The notes beneath the pieces were generated by a model. It searched no databases and was not told the origin of the DNA. It saw nothing but the letters and a program-made list of their open reading frames with translations. This document shows, one piece after another, positions 1 to 10,915 of a stretch of 64,000 bases of DNA. Position numbers and translations under genes: made by a program. This DNA is from Eucalyptus grandis (Eukaryota; Streptophyta; Magnoliopsida; Myrtales; Myrtaceae): contig NC_052614.1 in NCBI RefSeq assembly GCF_016545825.1, positions 1-64,000 on the forward strand, read 5' to 3'. Within the stretch, counting starts at the first letter, position 1; each line of letters begins with the position of its first letter.

Positions 1-696
1 TCAATTATTTTTATTGAAATCAATTCGGATAATCAGATCTTTTGAAAGGCGAAGTATACTTGGAAGGTTCTACTTATGGAAACCAAGATCCTAATTCTAT
101 GGGCGAGCAGGATTAGTGGGCTATCATCACATTCCTTAAATGACTTGAGATCTCCTTGATTGATTCTGTCAAACAGGTTCGATTGGAAGAACTCATTTGA
201 AAAGTGCCAACAATTGTAGAGGCATAGAGGAGTATATAAGGAAGACTCTCAAGTTGTTTGAGTGAGTGCATGAAAAGAAAAATTCCAAAGTCTGAAGCTC
301 TTAGTTCTTTGCTATTTCAATTGTTGAGCTTAATTTGTACTCAAAAGAGAGAACAAACATTTGTGAAACTTTGAAAGAGTGTAGCAGAGTTTCTACACTA
401 AGAAGTCGAGGACATGAGACTGTAAAATCTCCTTTGATTTATAGTGAAATCCAGCCAATGGGCAGTTAGTGCGGGAGAGTGGACGTAGGCTTAATTCAAG
501 ACGAACTACTATAAATCTTGCATTTCTATTCTCTTTCCCTGAACTCCTTATTTTAATTCGTAGTTTTATATAACTGCTTGTAGTCATTTACATCTTTAGT
601 TTATTATCTTCTAAAGACGATTTAATTTATTAAGTCTTGCAAAAATTTCTTTTAACACCTATTCACCCCCTTTAGGTGTTCTTACTAGCCCTTTCA
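1..696 (+). repeat. 5' LTR (truncated by window edge) of the Sirevirus-type element
   Basis: Direct repeat of 9031-9726. It ends in CTTTCA, and the full 3' copy starts with TGTTAGAG, so the LTR has canonical TG...CA ends. It contains a TATA-like box, and the primer-binding site follows directly. Confidence 0.92.
233..240 (+). promoter_or_regulatory. LTR TATA box
   Basis: TATATAAG in the 5' LTR, conserved at 9262-9269 in the 3' LTR. By position it is the likely core promoter of the element's transcript. Inferred from sequence only. Confidence 0.5.
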
Positions 697-698
697 AT

Positions 699-710
699 TA
701 GTATAAAAGC
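699..710 (+). other. Primer-binding site, mutated
   Basis: Starting two bases after the LTR, the 12-mer TAGTATAAAAGC matches the usual plant initiator-methionine tRNA site TGGTATCAGAGC at 9 of 12 positions. The three changes are G>A, C>A and G>A, consistent with decay. Confidence 0.7.
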
Positions 711-2105
711 TTGTGTGCTCATTTTATTGAAGTGTTTTTACTTCTGAGTTAAAGATCTATGGCTAGTAATTTGGCTCCAGGTTTGGTTGAAGGCCAGATC
801 AACATCAGACCTCATTAATTTGATAAAAAGGAATACAATGTATGGAAAAACAAGATGAAAGCATTCCTGAGATCGAAAGATCCCCTGGAATGGGATGTGG
901 AAGAAAAATGAATCATTCACAAAGCTACATCAACCTCAGAAAGAGGAAAAGAAGTTACAGATGCTGGCGAGATGACACAAGCAGACATAATCAAGAGACA
1001 AGCTCTTCATGCTAAAGCTATCTACTCCTTATATTGTGCTTTATCTCCTAATAAGTATAACAGAATTTCTTCTTGTAAAATAGCAAAAGAAGTCTGGGAC
1101 AGGTTGCATGTTACTTATGAAGGAACTGATCGAGTTAAAGAAACAAAAATCGACATACTACTCGGACAGTATGAAGCCTTCAAGATGAAGCCAGGAGAAT
1201 CCATCACTGACATGCTCAGTCATTTCATAGAGATTGTAAATGGTCTAGCATATCATGGACAACCAATATCAGGGCAGATGAAAGTCAATAAATTGCTGCA
1301 TGGACTCTCCAAAGACTAGAATCACATTCAAACTTCAATAAGAGAAACACAGAGGATCATTCCTCTGTCAGTAGATGAATTAGTTGGCACACTTCAATCA
1401 TATGAAGTGGAGCAAATTAATGAAGAAGAAGATCCGAAAGGTAAGAAGTCGATTGCCTTAAAATCTAACGATGATTCTGATGACATAGATTCAAAAGACA
1501 ACTTGGACAATGAAGAACTTGCACTCATGATGAGGAAGTTTAGGAAGTTGAACAAGAAAGGAAGAAGGTTTAATTGGAAGAAGCAGAGCACTCAGAGATT
1601 TAAGAAGAAATCAAATGAAGACAATGAGACAAACAAAGAAATGATTTGCTTTGAATGTAAGAAAAATGGGCATATCAGACCCAACTGCCCTCTGTTGAAG
1701 AAAAAGAAGAGAAATACAGAGAAATTCAAAAAGGCTCTCAAAGTAGAGACATGGAATGATACTGAATGCGAAGAAAGTGAAGATGAATATGCCAACATAT
1801 GTCTAATGGCAAATTTAGAATCAGACTCAGAGTCTGAAATAGATCCAGACTCAGACTCAGATGAAGAAATCAAGGTTAGTAATTTTAAAATTCCTGTTAA
1901 AGTCACAAAGTATATAGATGAACTCTTTCTTAGTCTCAAAACATCTCTTAAAAGGATTTCCAAGTTAAAAAGGGAGAATTCTAAATTGAAGCAACGGGAA
2001 GTTTCTGGGAAAGAAAAGTTTGAAAATCTAAACAAATATTTCGATGATTTAAAGGAAAATGCAGATTCTCTTTCGAAGGAGAATATTTTCTTGAAAGAAG
2101 ACATT

Positions 2106-2123
2106 TCAAATATATCAAAGAGG
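2106..2123 (+). repeat. Left target-site duplication of the SINE
   Basis: TCAAATATATCAAAGAGG, identical to 2318-2335 on the other side of the SINE. Confidence 0.93.
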
Positions 2124-2317
2124 TATCACCGCCTGCAGTGGCGCAGTTGGTTTCGAGCTCTCTCCCCCTCAAGAAGGGGAGGTGTTCAAATCCCAAAGGC
2201 GTCGCATTCGCGCGACTCACCCGCGGCTGGGTTTATGGTGGTGGCTCAATACGCCCCGGGTTTACGCCGCCAGCTGTCAGCTGTACGGTGGTTCCCGGGT
2301 CACCAAAAATATATATA
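2124..2317 (+). mobile_element. tRNA-derived SINE inserted in gag
   Basis: About 194 bp flanked by a perfect 18-bp target duplication. It has RNA polymerase III promoter elements: A box TGGCGCAGTTGG at 2139-2150 and B box GTTCAAATCC at 2184-2193, about 33 bp apart, as in a tRNA. The body is GC-rich and the 3' end is an A/T-rich tail (AAAAATATATAT). A long perfect target duplication and an internal tRNA-like promoter are the marks of a SINE moved by a LINE. I do not know the family name. Confidence 0.9.
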
Positions 2318-2335
2318 TCAAATATATCAAAGAGG
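2318..2335 (+). repeat. Right target-site duplication of the SINE
   Basis: Second copy of the 18-bp duplication. Counting from 2106 to 2318 gives a 212-bp net gain, which is not a multiple of three and so shifts gag by two bases. Confidence 0.93.
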
Positions 2336-2699
2336 TTTTCAATGGGATCTGATAAGTTGGAAAAGATTCTTTCAGTACAAAGACCTTATTTCAACAAATT
2401 TGGTTTGGGTATGACACCATAAACTATTTCTTTAATTGATTTCCCAAAAATAAGGGAAAGAATCAAACAAAGACCTACAAAAACACTTTACAAAAATCAC
2501 TTTCAAAGAGTTTTTGTAAAACCTGTTGGCCGAAGTACTCTCAAATGTTCAAAGTGTAACAACTCAGAACATTTCGAGAAAGAATGTCTTAAAGTTTGGA
2601 GACCTGTTAAGAAGGATTGGGCAGAGACCGTGTTTAAAACTAACTCTTCTGGACCAAAGAAAATTTGGATACCAAAGAAAGTTTGAGTTATTTTTGTAA

Positions 2700-4090
2700 T
2701 TGCAGGTCACTATCAAGAAAAAGATCAAGTGGTATTTAGATAGTGGCTGTTCGAGACACATGACTAGAGATTCAAGTTACTTCATTAAGCTTGTGTAAAC
2801 GAATGGTGGAAAAGTTTCTTTTTGTGGAAACAGCAAAGGAAGAATTGTTGGATGTAGAACTGTGAAAATTGGAAGTCTCACAATCAACAATGTCTCCTTG
2901 GTGGAAGGTTTGAATTATAATCTACTCAACATTAGTCAACTGTGCGACACTCGATTCAAAATCAATTTTCAAGAGGGAATTTGTTCGGGAACTAGTAAAG
3001 ATTTTTCTCAATCTTTCACTGGACGAAAACATAGGAATATTTATCTTCTGGATATGAAACCAGAAAGTTCTTACTGTCTAATATCCATTCAAGATGAAGC
3101 AAATCTTTGGCATTGAAAGCTTAGCCATGTCAATATGAAACAGATCGCCCAGATCTCTTCTAAGAAACTCGTTCGTGGACTTCCCAATTTGACTTATCAA
3201 AAGTCTGATCTATGTACACCATGTGTTTTGGGAAAACATATTAGAAGTTCTTTTAAGCCTATAAATCAAGTATCTATTAATCATGTTTTGCAGCTTATGC
3301 ATATGGATCTCTTTGGACCAACCAGAACTCAAAGCATTGGTGGAAAGAGATACTGCCTATTAATCGTGGATGATTATTCTCGATTTACTTGGGTTTACTT
3401 CCTGACAAGTAAGTCTGAAACATTTTCTCACTTTTCAAAGTTTGCCAAGAAAGTTCAAAATGAGAAAGGTTATGTCATTTCAAGCATACGGACAGACCAT
3501 GGAGATGAGTTTGAAAATCAAGACTTTCCTAAATTTTGTGATGAACCTAGTTTCCAGCATATTTTCTCTTCTCCATATACTCCAAAACAAAATGAAGTTG
3601 CGGAAAGAAAGAATAGATCTTTGCAGGAAATGGCAAGAACCCTTTTAATTGAAGGCAATATTTCTTCTCGTTTTTGGGCTGAAGCAGTTTCTATAGTTTG
3701 CTATATTATTAACAGGGTATTATTAAGGCCAATTCTAGAGAAAACTCCTTATGAAGTATTTAAAGGGAAAAAACCAAATATTTCTTATTTTCATGTAATT
3801 GTTTGTAAGTGTTTTGTTTTGAAAAATGCAAATGATTGAACTAGTAAGTTTGAGGAAAAATCGGACGAATGAATTTTATTTGGCTACTCAACTTCAAGCA
3901 AAGCCTACGAAATATTCAACAAGAAGACTCAATCTGTGGAAGAATCTATGAATGTCAAATTCCAAGAATCTATGCAGAATCAATTGAATCAAACTCAACT
4001 TGAAGAATCTGAACCTACTCTAGGCCTTACAAAGTCTACCTCCCCTAAAGTGGTTCAGACTTCTGAAGATCAACAACAAACAGAATTGTA
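2700..4090 (+). pseudogene. pol: Sirevirus protease-integrase pseudogene
   Basis: One register (position modulo 3 = 0) carries the aspartic protease motif WYLDSGCSRHMT from 2730, the GAG-pre-integrase segment and the integrase core. It is broken by TAA at 2796 and TGA at 3114 (in the motif LWH-R-KLSHVN, an Arg codon changed to stop), and ends at TGA 3837; related sequence continues past it. The integrase core shows the first catalytic Asp in HMDLFGP, the second in RTDHGDEF and the Glu in NEVAERKNR. Those catalytic positions survive although neighbouring conserved glycines are changed. The product would process the polyprotein and insert the cDNA. The link to gag upstream needs a frame change around 2685-2730. 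Confidence 0.85.
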
Positions 4091-4099
4091 GATTCAGCT

Positions 4100-5785
4100 A
4101 AAGAAGAAAATCAGCAGACCATCAGATCAACCAATAACTGGAAGCATAAGTCTAGTCATCCTAAAGAACTCATCAGCGACAACATTGATGAAGGGATTCG
4201 CACCAGATCCAAAATGCAAGAAGTGTCTAGCGCTTTAGCACTCATTTCTGAGATAGAACCCAAAAGCATAGAAGAAACCTTAGTTGACGAAAGCTGCATT
4301 GAATCGATGCAAGAAGAGCTTAGACAATTTAGCATCAACGATGTTTGGGAGCTAATTCCTAAATCAAAAGGTAAATCAATTATTGGAGCTAAATGGGTTT
4401 TCGGGATCAAAATGAACGAGAAAGGAAAAATGGTCAGAAACAAAGCAAGACTCGTAGCCAAAAGATATACACAAAAAGAAGGGATAGATAATGACGAGAC
4501 ATATGCACCAGTAGCGAGGTTAGAAGCAATTAGATTATTACTTGCTTTTGCTTGCTATTAAAATTTCAGGTTATTCCAAATGGACATCAAAAGTGCATTC
4601 CTAAATGGATTTATCCAAGAAGAAGTCTATGTGGAACAACCACCTGGATTTGAAGATCCAAAAAGACCAGACTCAGTTTTCAGACTGAAAAAAGGCTCTA
4701 TATGGATTAAAGCAAACGCCTCGAGCTTGTTATGACAAGTTAAGTAAATTTCTAATTAAAAATTGTTTTGTTAAAAGAAATGTGGATACTACATTGTTTA
4801 TTAAAAAGGAAGGTAAAAATTTTCTACTTATTCATATTTATATTAATGACATTATCTTTGGATCATCTAATGACAATTTGTGCAAGAAATTTTCTAAGTC
4901 TATACAGGATGAATTTGAGATGAGCATGATGGCTGAATTATCTTTATTTCTCATATTACAAGTGAAACAATTGAAAGAAGAAATTTTCATTCACCAAGAA
5001 AAATATGTAAAAGACCTCATCCAGAAGTTCAGATTAGAGAATTGCAAAAAGGCTGATATACCAATGTCAAGCTCTTCGAAACTGGACAAAGACGAAGGAG
5101 GAAAGAAAGTTGACCAAAAGCTCTATAGGAGTATTATTGGTTCACTTCTTTATCTTACTGCTTCTAGACCTGACATTTTGTTTAGTGTTTACATTTGTGC
5201 TAGATTTCAATCAAATCCCAAAGAATCTCATTTAAGCGCCACAAAACGCATCATCAAACACGTTTCAACTACTTCAAAGTTAGATATGTGGTATCCAAAA
5301 GAGGGAGACTTTACTCTCCTTAGATATTCAGACGTAAATTTAGCAGGTTGTAGAGTCGATAGAAAGAGTACTTATGGTACTTGTCAATTGCTGGGCAACA
5401 GGATAGTATCTTGGTCTCAAGGAAATAGAGTACTGTAGCTCTTTCAATAGCCGAAGCGGAGTATGTGGCTCTTGAAAGCTATTGTTCTCAAATCTTATGG
5501 ATAAAACAACAACTGAGAGACTTTGGAATCGAAGACTCATGCACCGAGATCAAATGTGACAACACCAGTGCAATCAATTTCACAAAGAATCAAATTCTTC
5601 ATTCAAGAGCAAAGCACATAGAAATTCGACATCATTTCATTAGAGATCATGTTCAGAATGGAGAAGTTATGATACAGTTCATTGACTCGAAGAATCAGTT
5701 GGCAGACATATTTACAAAGCCACTGGAGAAAAGTCTATTTGAGTCTATTTGTACTAGACTGAACATTATATCTTTTATCAGTTAA
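4100..5785 (+). pseudogene. pol: Sirevirus reverse transcriptase-RNase H pseudogene
   Basis: The RT starts in one frame (conserved [24 protein letters not shown], then FQMDIKSAFLNG). It shifts at an extra A in the A-run near 4690, just before the LYGLKQTPRACYD block. It continues from 4782 with the palm domain, where the catalytic YVDD box reads YIND at 4839-4850: the first catalytic Asp is Asn. RNase H follows (DRKSTYGTCQLLG) with another frameshift near 5435, before the AEAEYVAL block, and ends at a natural stop after the KHIEIRHHFIRDHV and LADIFTKPL motifs. It is dead both from frameshifts and from loss of an active-site residue. Confidence 0.88.
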
Positions 5786-6171
5786 AGTCCGAAGATGATC
5801 GGACTCAAAACAACCACAAGTGGCAACTATAAGTTAATTTTATGTTGGTAATTTAATTTATGGGTGAAAATTTGAAAAAGTACGTTTACTTTTGAATTGT
5901 TACTTACTTATTTTATTTTTAGCAATTATCTTTTTTATTTTGAATTTATTGCAGTTTTTTATTTTCAAAAGGCGTTTTTACTTTTTCCTTAATGACGATC
6001 CGTACACCCTGTTTCATCTGCTTTATATACTGTAGATTTTCTTCTTCTTCATTTTCACACAAACCCTAGAATACAGAACTCCATTTTCTCTCACTTTCTC
6101 TCTAATTTATTCCAAAAAGATTTCATCTTTTTTCACGATCGAGTTCGAGAAATCCCTCAAAGAAAGTGACA
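5786..6171 (+). other. Spacer between pol and env-like ORF
   Basis: AT-rich, no open frame or known motif seen. In Sireviruses such a spacer can hold signals for expressing the downstream ORF. I see no clear splice pair here. Confidence 0.4.
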
Positions 6172-8321
6172 ATGTCTTCCCAAAGAAAGTCATCTAGAAT
6201 AGCGAGCAGGGGACCACAGCATATGCGTGAGGGTCTTACGCACTTTGATCTGACCGAGGAAGAAGATTCTCCACAACAGTAGCAGTAAAGTCAACAACAA
6301 CATTCTCAACCGCATCATTCTTCTCAGCCTAGAACTCAAGTTCCTCTGCAACAACAAGCAAAGGAAGAAATCATTGAAGATGTTGAACCAGTAAGAGCAC
6401 AAAAACCCTAATTTTTGTTTAGACTCTACTCAAACTTAAAAATGGGTGGTTCTGCAATGACCTTGATCGATGAGTTTTTGAAATCAAATAGTTACAAGAA
6501 CGAAACTTTCTTCTTGAATACCATGGAAAGGTTAGGCATTGCGCCTAAAGCTCTATAGCAATTGCATTTGCCAATTTTCCAAGTGATCCGCGTTTTGGTG
6601 GTTTTAATCAGCCTGAAGGGAAAGATGACAATGAAAGGATGTTCTTACATTTTCAGCCTAGGATGGGCGTAGCTGTGAACGTTCGTGGTGAAAGGATGGA
6701 TCTTTTTGGTTCTAAAGACCACAAGAGAACATATTCTAAACTATTGAAGCGAGGGGTAATGAACCCTAGGAGTGTCGATTTTGATTTTCTTGATTCGTTG
6801 AAAGTGAAACTGAAGAAGAAGTTTGCACTCCTTCAACTTGAACATTTTTGCTCTAAGACGACTGTTGCTCACCCAGAACTTACAGCTTACTTCTATTCAA
6901 ATCTATCCTTTTTAGATGCGAATAGATTTTCCTTTAGTGTTAGAGACAAGGATTTTGTGGTCGATATGGACACTCTGGCTTATGTGATTGGGGTGGAAAG
7001 AGGGAGTTTCCAACCAATTAGTGTGTCTGTTGGTCACGCTACTTTGGAGCTTGTTCGGGATAGGATTGCTGAAGGCAGGATTTCTTACTCCATAATGAAT
7101 GCATCCAATATCTTGCTTCATAATATTGTGATTAATTGTCTCAGACCTAAATCCACATAAAAGACTAATGTCTCAAACTCTGAAGCGAAGCTGATGTATG
7201 CGATCAACATTGGATTCAAGTTCTCTCTGCCTCATACCATTCTTATGCACATTTATAGGACGGTGGTGAATGACAAGAGACAACTCCCTTATTCTACTCT
7301 TGTTACTCAATTATTCAGACATTTCAACATTTAGCCTCCCAAGATTCTGTGTGTTCGAACCATTGCTCCAATGGTAGTGGGACTGAAGATGGTTTCCAAA
7401 ATGCATTTGAAGGAGCTGAACAAGGTTTTGGAGAGCATGAAGGTGAAGTCCCCTGTCAAGGCAAGACAAGACTCTGCAGTAGGAAAAATGAAAGGCAAAG
7501 AGCCCATGATTGAACCAGCTAAGAAGAGGAGAGCACTCATCTTGCAGGATGAAGAAGATGAGGACGACATCACTCTTTCCGCTTTTGCCTTAAAGAATTT
7601 ACAGAGTTTTGTTAGCTTTCCAGAGACAGAGGATCGAGAGAACAAAGAAAGAGTAGAGACAGAGCAGAGAGATGAAGAAAGAGAAGCGATGAGGACAGAG
7701 GAAGAGGAAGGAAGAACAGAGAAAGAAGAGGGAGGAAGAGAACAAGAAGAAAAAAAGGGTCATGATGATTCTCATGCAGAAGAAGAAGGACAACATCACA
7801 TTGATGCTGAAGAAGAGCAAGGATAGAAAGAAGAGTACTTTTCTCCACCCGAAGGCACAGAAACAAGGGGAGCTACTGGTAAAAGAGGTATTTCTTCAGT
7901 TGCTTTTACTAGTGATGATGTTAGTTGTTCTCCTGCCGATCTAGAGGATGTGTATGCCTCTCAATTTCCTGAAGATGGTAATGAGGCTTCATCTCCAAGT
8001 CTGGATGTTCATGCTGATGTTCCATCATCTGTTAACACTCCTAAAACAATACGTGCTGAAGCGAGTACTCAAACCGACAATACAGCAGACTTTAAGAGAT
8101 TGCTCGAGCTTCTTGTGGAGATCAAAGCTCAGCTTTATGGATTCGAGTGTGAATTTCAGACCTTGCTGTCAGCTCATCAAGCCACTTCAATTTCTTTGCA
8201 CAATCAGGTACAAGCCCTCAAGCTTCAAATTCAAGCTAATGCAAAGGGTGAAGATATTCAACAACTAAATGAGGGCCTGAGGAAGATGGAGGAGACTATC
8301 AAGTCTATGGGGGATTTCTAG
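6172..8321 (+). pseudogene. Env-like third ORF of the Sirevirus, broken
   Basis: The ATG at 6172 begins a product starting MSSQRKSSRIASRGPQ with a Gln-rich segment. After stops at about 6286, 6292 and 6409, and one frameshift near 6556, a single register runs to 8321 with stops at 7158, 7332 and 7824. The complete ancestor would be about 700 residues. The middle part (around 6639-7160) resembles the plant-specific 'putative plant transposon protein' domain found after pol in Sirevirus-like elements. Then come a highly charged Glu/Arg-rich stretch (about 7600-7825) and a C-terminal heptad-like coiled coil (8080-8321). I see no convincing signal peptide or transmembrane helix, so 'env-like' describes position, not proven function. 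Confidence 0.7.
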
Positions 8322-8394
8322 ATCATTCGTATTTCCAAACATCCCTGATTTTTACCCAACTCTCTTTATAGTTTTCCCTCACTTTTTGCTATGA

Positions 8395-8408
8395 CAAAAA
8401 GGGGGAGA
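8395..8408 (+). promoter_or_regulatory. Internal purine tract of Sirevirus type
   Basis: CAAAAAGGGGGAGA, downstream of the env-like stop. Sireviruses characteristically carry extra copies of the polypurine-tract motif before the true one. It lies in the 322-8747 spacer of the 3' untranslated region (8322-8747), which is otherwise T- and G-rich and without ORFs. Confidence 0.65.
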
Positions 8409-8746
8409 GTTTGTGCAGATTTGACTGATTGAACTTTTGAACTTTTGTTTGGCTTGGTGGTTTGGTGATTTTGTGTTTGGTACTTTGAACACTAGTACTT
8501 TTCTTATGTTTGGTTTTGGATTGACTCTGAACTATTTGGATTTGAACTTTTGATGCTTGCAATAACTTAGTTAGTGATATTGATTATGGATTGATAGTTA
8601 TTTATTATGCAGAACTAATGTGTTTTCTGTGGTTGCAGAATCAATACTATCCAAATCCAAATTAATTTATCTTTATAAGACATCACAATTTGTTTAAGTG
8701 TTGCAGGTTAAAATTTTGCAAATCTGTAGGAAAGTTTTGTCACCAT

Positions 8747-8761
8747 CAAAAAGGGAGAGAT
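8747..8761 (+). promoter_or_regulatory. Polypurine tract
   Basis: CAAAAAGGGAGAGAT directly abuts the TG of the 3' LTR, the expected primer site for plus-strand DNA synthesis. Confidence 0.8.
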
Positions 8762-9726
8762 TGTTAGAGAAGACTCCTTATTGTTTTGAAACTGACAAAA
8801 CCTTTCCAAATAGTCTAATCTGAAGGGTTACAAACTCAAGTGTTATAGTCTAAATAACTCAAGACTCTTCTGTCAAAGTTTGTAGACAGTTAGACTTTAA
8901 GCTCAAAGTCTGACCTCACTGACAGATTCCAGACCAACGAGAGAAGACTTATCCGGATGTGAGTTTATCTTCAAGGATTTGGTTCGTACGGTTTGTGGAA
9001 GATCTTACGGTTGGAGATAGTACCTTGAGATCAATTATTCTTATTGAAATCAATTCGGATAATCAGATCTTTTGAAAAGCGAAGCATACTTGGAAGATTC
9101 TACTTATGGAAACCAAGATCCTGATTGTATGGGCGAGCATGATTAATGGGCTATCATCACATTCCTTAAATGACTCGAGATCTCCTTGATTGATTCTGTC
9201 CAACGGGTAGATTGGAAGAACTCCTTTGGAAAGTGCCAATAGTTGTAGAGGCATGGAGGAGTATATAAGGAAGACTCTCAAGTTGTTCGAGTGTGTGCGT
9301 GAAAAGAAAAATTCCAAAGTCTGAAACTCTTAGTTCTTTGCTATTTCAATCATTGAGCTTAACTTGTACTCAAAAGAGAGAACAAACATTTGTGAGACTT
9401 CGAAAGAGTGTAGTAGAGTTTTTACACTGAGAAGTCGAGGACGTGAGACTGTAAAATCTCTTTTGATTCATAGTGAAATCCAGCCAGTGGGCTGTCAGTG
9501 CGGGAGAGTAGACATAAGCTTAATTCAAGCCGAACCACTATGAACCTTGTGTTTCTATTCTCTTTCCCTAAACTCCTTATTTTAGTTCGTAGTTTTATAT
9601 AACTGCTTGTAGTTGTTTACATCTTCAGTTTATTATCTTCTAAAGACGATTTAATTTATTAAGTCTTGCGAAAATTTCTTTTAACACCTATTCACCTCCC
9701 TCTAGATGTTCTTACTAGCCCTTTCA
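8762..9726 (+). repeat. 3' LTR of the Sirevirus-type element
   Basis: 965 bp from TGTTAGAG to CTTTCA. The last 696 bp align with bases 1-696. A TATA-like box is at 9262-9269. The 5 bp to the right, AAAAG, would be the target duplication, but its partner is outside the window. Confidence 0.92.
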
Positions 9727-10109
9727 AAAAGAACATGTTTTATGGAAGGAATTATTCTACCTATTTAAGGATGCCTTCATGAACTGACGTATGATGAGGA
9801 CGTAAACATCTATATATCCAAAGTGAACATCAACCCTTTTTTTGGAGTAGGTTAAACTACATTGCTCTCTTTGCCCAAAACATAGGCATGTCTACATGGA
9901 AATGAAGATGCAGCAGTGATATGGTACCTAAGAGTCAGCACCAGAAGACACAAGAACATTTAAGACATTAGAGAAGGCAAGGCCTGTAATTCTTTTCTGA
10001 TGTCCTCTTAGATTTGCGTTGAACAGACAAAGTGAAATAATCAATATCCATAAATTCATTGCGGATAATAACAAAATTAACTATGAACAACAATGAAGTC
10101 AAGTCTCAC
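9727..10109. other. Non-coding stretch, intron-like remnant of a TOPLESS-like locus
   Basis: From about 9940 onward it matches the sequence to the right of 18061 (shared words such as AGAACATTTAAG), which there is intron of a TOPLESS-like pseudogene. The first 200 bp match nothing I recognise. Confidence 0.5.
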
Positions 10110-10238
10110 CTCATCAACTCGAACATTGTAAATTTGAACAGAGGAATCCTCCGTTCCAATTGCAATAATGTTATTATCTTGAGGATACAACACCAAAAAT
10201 GTTGCTGGTGGTGGTCAGGACGTAAATGTTGTCATTGT
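10110..10238 (-). pseudogene. TOPLESS-like gene fragment: one WD40 exon (left copy)
   Basis: The minus strand reads a 129-bp phase-0 exon between an AG acceptor (CTGCGCAG) and a GT donor (GTGAGA). The product matches the WD40 region of TOPLESS/TPR corepressors: TMTTF at the start, then PQDNNIIAIG and QIYNVRVDE at the end. It has an in-frame TGA at 10215-10217 in the proline run, where intact proteins have PPPP. TOPLESS proteins are nuclear corepressors recruited by EAR-motif repressors such as Aux/IAA. This copy cannot make protein. Its right-hand intron is cut by the copia LTR at 10489. The same exon exists again, more damaged, at 18235-18336. Confidence 0.8.
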
Positions 10239-10488
10239 CTGCGCAGGTAGGATAGTATTAACAAATTTATTAGTAACAATGGGAGATATGTGCCAAGAGG
10301 CACTTCCATGGTGGCATCGCCCTTCTTGGGAAAGGGAGAGAACAACTTCAAATATTAGATCTCTGGAACATTGAATAAAGAACTTGCCTTGCTTTATTTA
10401 ATCATTAAGAGCAAAAAGATTTCATTGAAGATAGAGAAAAGCCCTCGTCTCACTTAGTAAGTAAAAAAGCAATAATCCGGTACTTGAG

Positions 10489-10902
10489 TGAAGGCTTTAT
10501 TTGATTTGGGCTTAAGGCCCATCCGCCAAAGTTGGGCCCAGAAAGCCCGGCCCACGGGAATAGGGCCCGTGGAAAGAAGGGGGTATAAAAGGGAGGAGAG
10601 AGAGAGAGAAGACGTTGGTTGAAATCAGAATTCACGTCTTCTCTCTCCCGCGCGTATTCTCAAGAACAGTAACGCATACGGCTTGTTCTTCCTCCCTTCA
10701 AGGCTTCATCGGATCGAATTGCTCAGTTTCTCTTCCTCCATCAACGTTGGTGTTTAATCTGTGGCTAAAAGGTACGCTCGAATCCGTGGTGTGCTTTAGG
10801 ATCGGTGATGCGTGTCGTTTTCTTGGGCTTCGCTTCCGCATTGATTTAGGGGTTCGATTTAGTGTCGAATCCGGGTTTTTCGGGGATCAGTCATTCCCAA
10901 CA
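10489..10902 (+). repeat. 5' LTR of the second copia element
   Basis: TG...CA direct repeat of 17653-18055. It contains a TATAAAA box at 10584-10590 and a GA microsatellite just after it. Confidence 0.93.
10584..10590 (+). promoter_or_regulatory. LTR TATA box
   Basis: TATAAAA in the context GGGGGTATAAAAGGGAGG, repeated in the 3' LTR at 17747-17753. Likely transcription start for the element lies shortly downstream. Confidence 0.6.
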
Positions 10903-10903
10903 T

Positions 10904-10915
10904 TGGTATCAGAGC
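10904..10915 (+). other. Primer-binding site (initiator Met tRNA)
   Basis: TGGTATCAGAGC one base after the LTR, the exact usual plant copia site. Confidence 0.93.

Larger units (their letters stand above)
759..2685 (+). pseudogene. gag: Sirevirus gag (nucleocapsid) pseudogene interrupted by a SINE
   Basis: Gag would form the virus-like particle and bind element RNA. The ATG at 759 opens a frame that continues past stops near 813 (TAA), 909 (TGA) and 1317 (TAG), all in one register. Its N-terminal half resembles the DUF4219/UBN2 gag family of plant copia elements. It has an acidic and lysine-rich linker and a CX2CX4HX4C zinc knuckle at 1647-1688. A SINE at 2124-2317 then shifts the register by two bases. 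Downstream the original gag resumes in the new frame, passes a TAA at 2420, and reaches a second CX2CX4HX4C knuckle at 2546-2587. Two knuckles suit the Sirevirus lineage. By chance the original frame stays open through the SINE until 2414, giving a chimeric tail. Confidence 0.85.
1..9726 (+). mobile_element. Sirevirus-type Ty1/copia LTR retrotransposon, degenerate, 5' end outside window
   Basis: Bases 1-696 and 9031-9726 are the same sequence, so they are the two LTRs; about 270 bp of the 5' LTR lie left of the window. Between them the order is gag, protease, integrase, reverse transcriptase (RT), RNase H, which is the Ty1/copia order, followed by an extra env-like ORF. That extra ORF, the two gag zinc knuckles and a repeated purine tract of the form CAAAAAGGGGGAGA are typical of the Sirevirus (SIRE/Maximus) lineage. 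The LTRs differ at roughly one base in sixteen where compared by eye, so the insertion is old. All ORFs carry stops or frameshifts and the RT active site is lost, so it is dead. The left target duplication is outside the window. Confidence 0.9.

Noticed and set aside
2139..2193. tRNA-like A and B boxes suggesting a tRNA gene
   Set aside because: No cloverleaf arms or acceptor stem. The 18-bp target duplication and tail show a SINE.
1407..2414. A 335-codon open frame that could be called one gag protein
   Set aside because: Its last part is translated SINE followed by out-of-frame gag. The real continuation is in another frame.
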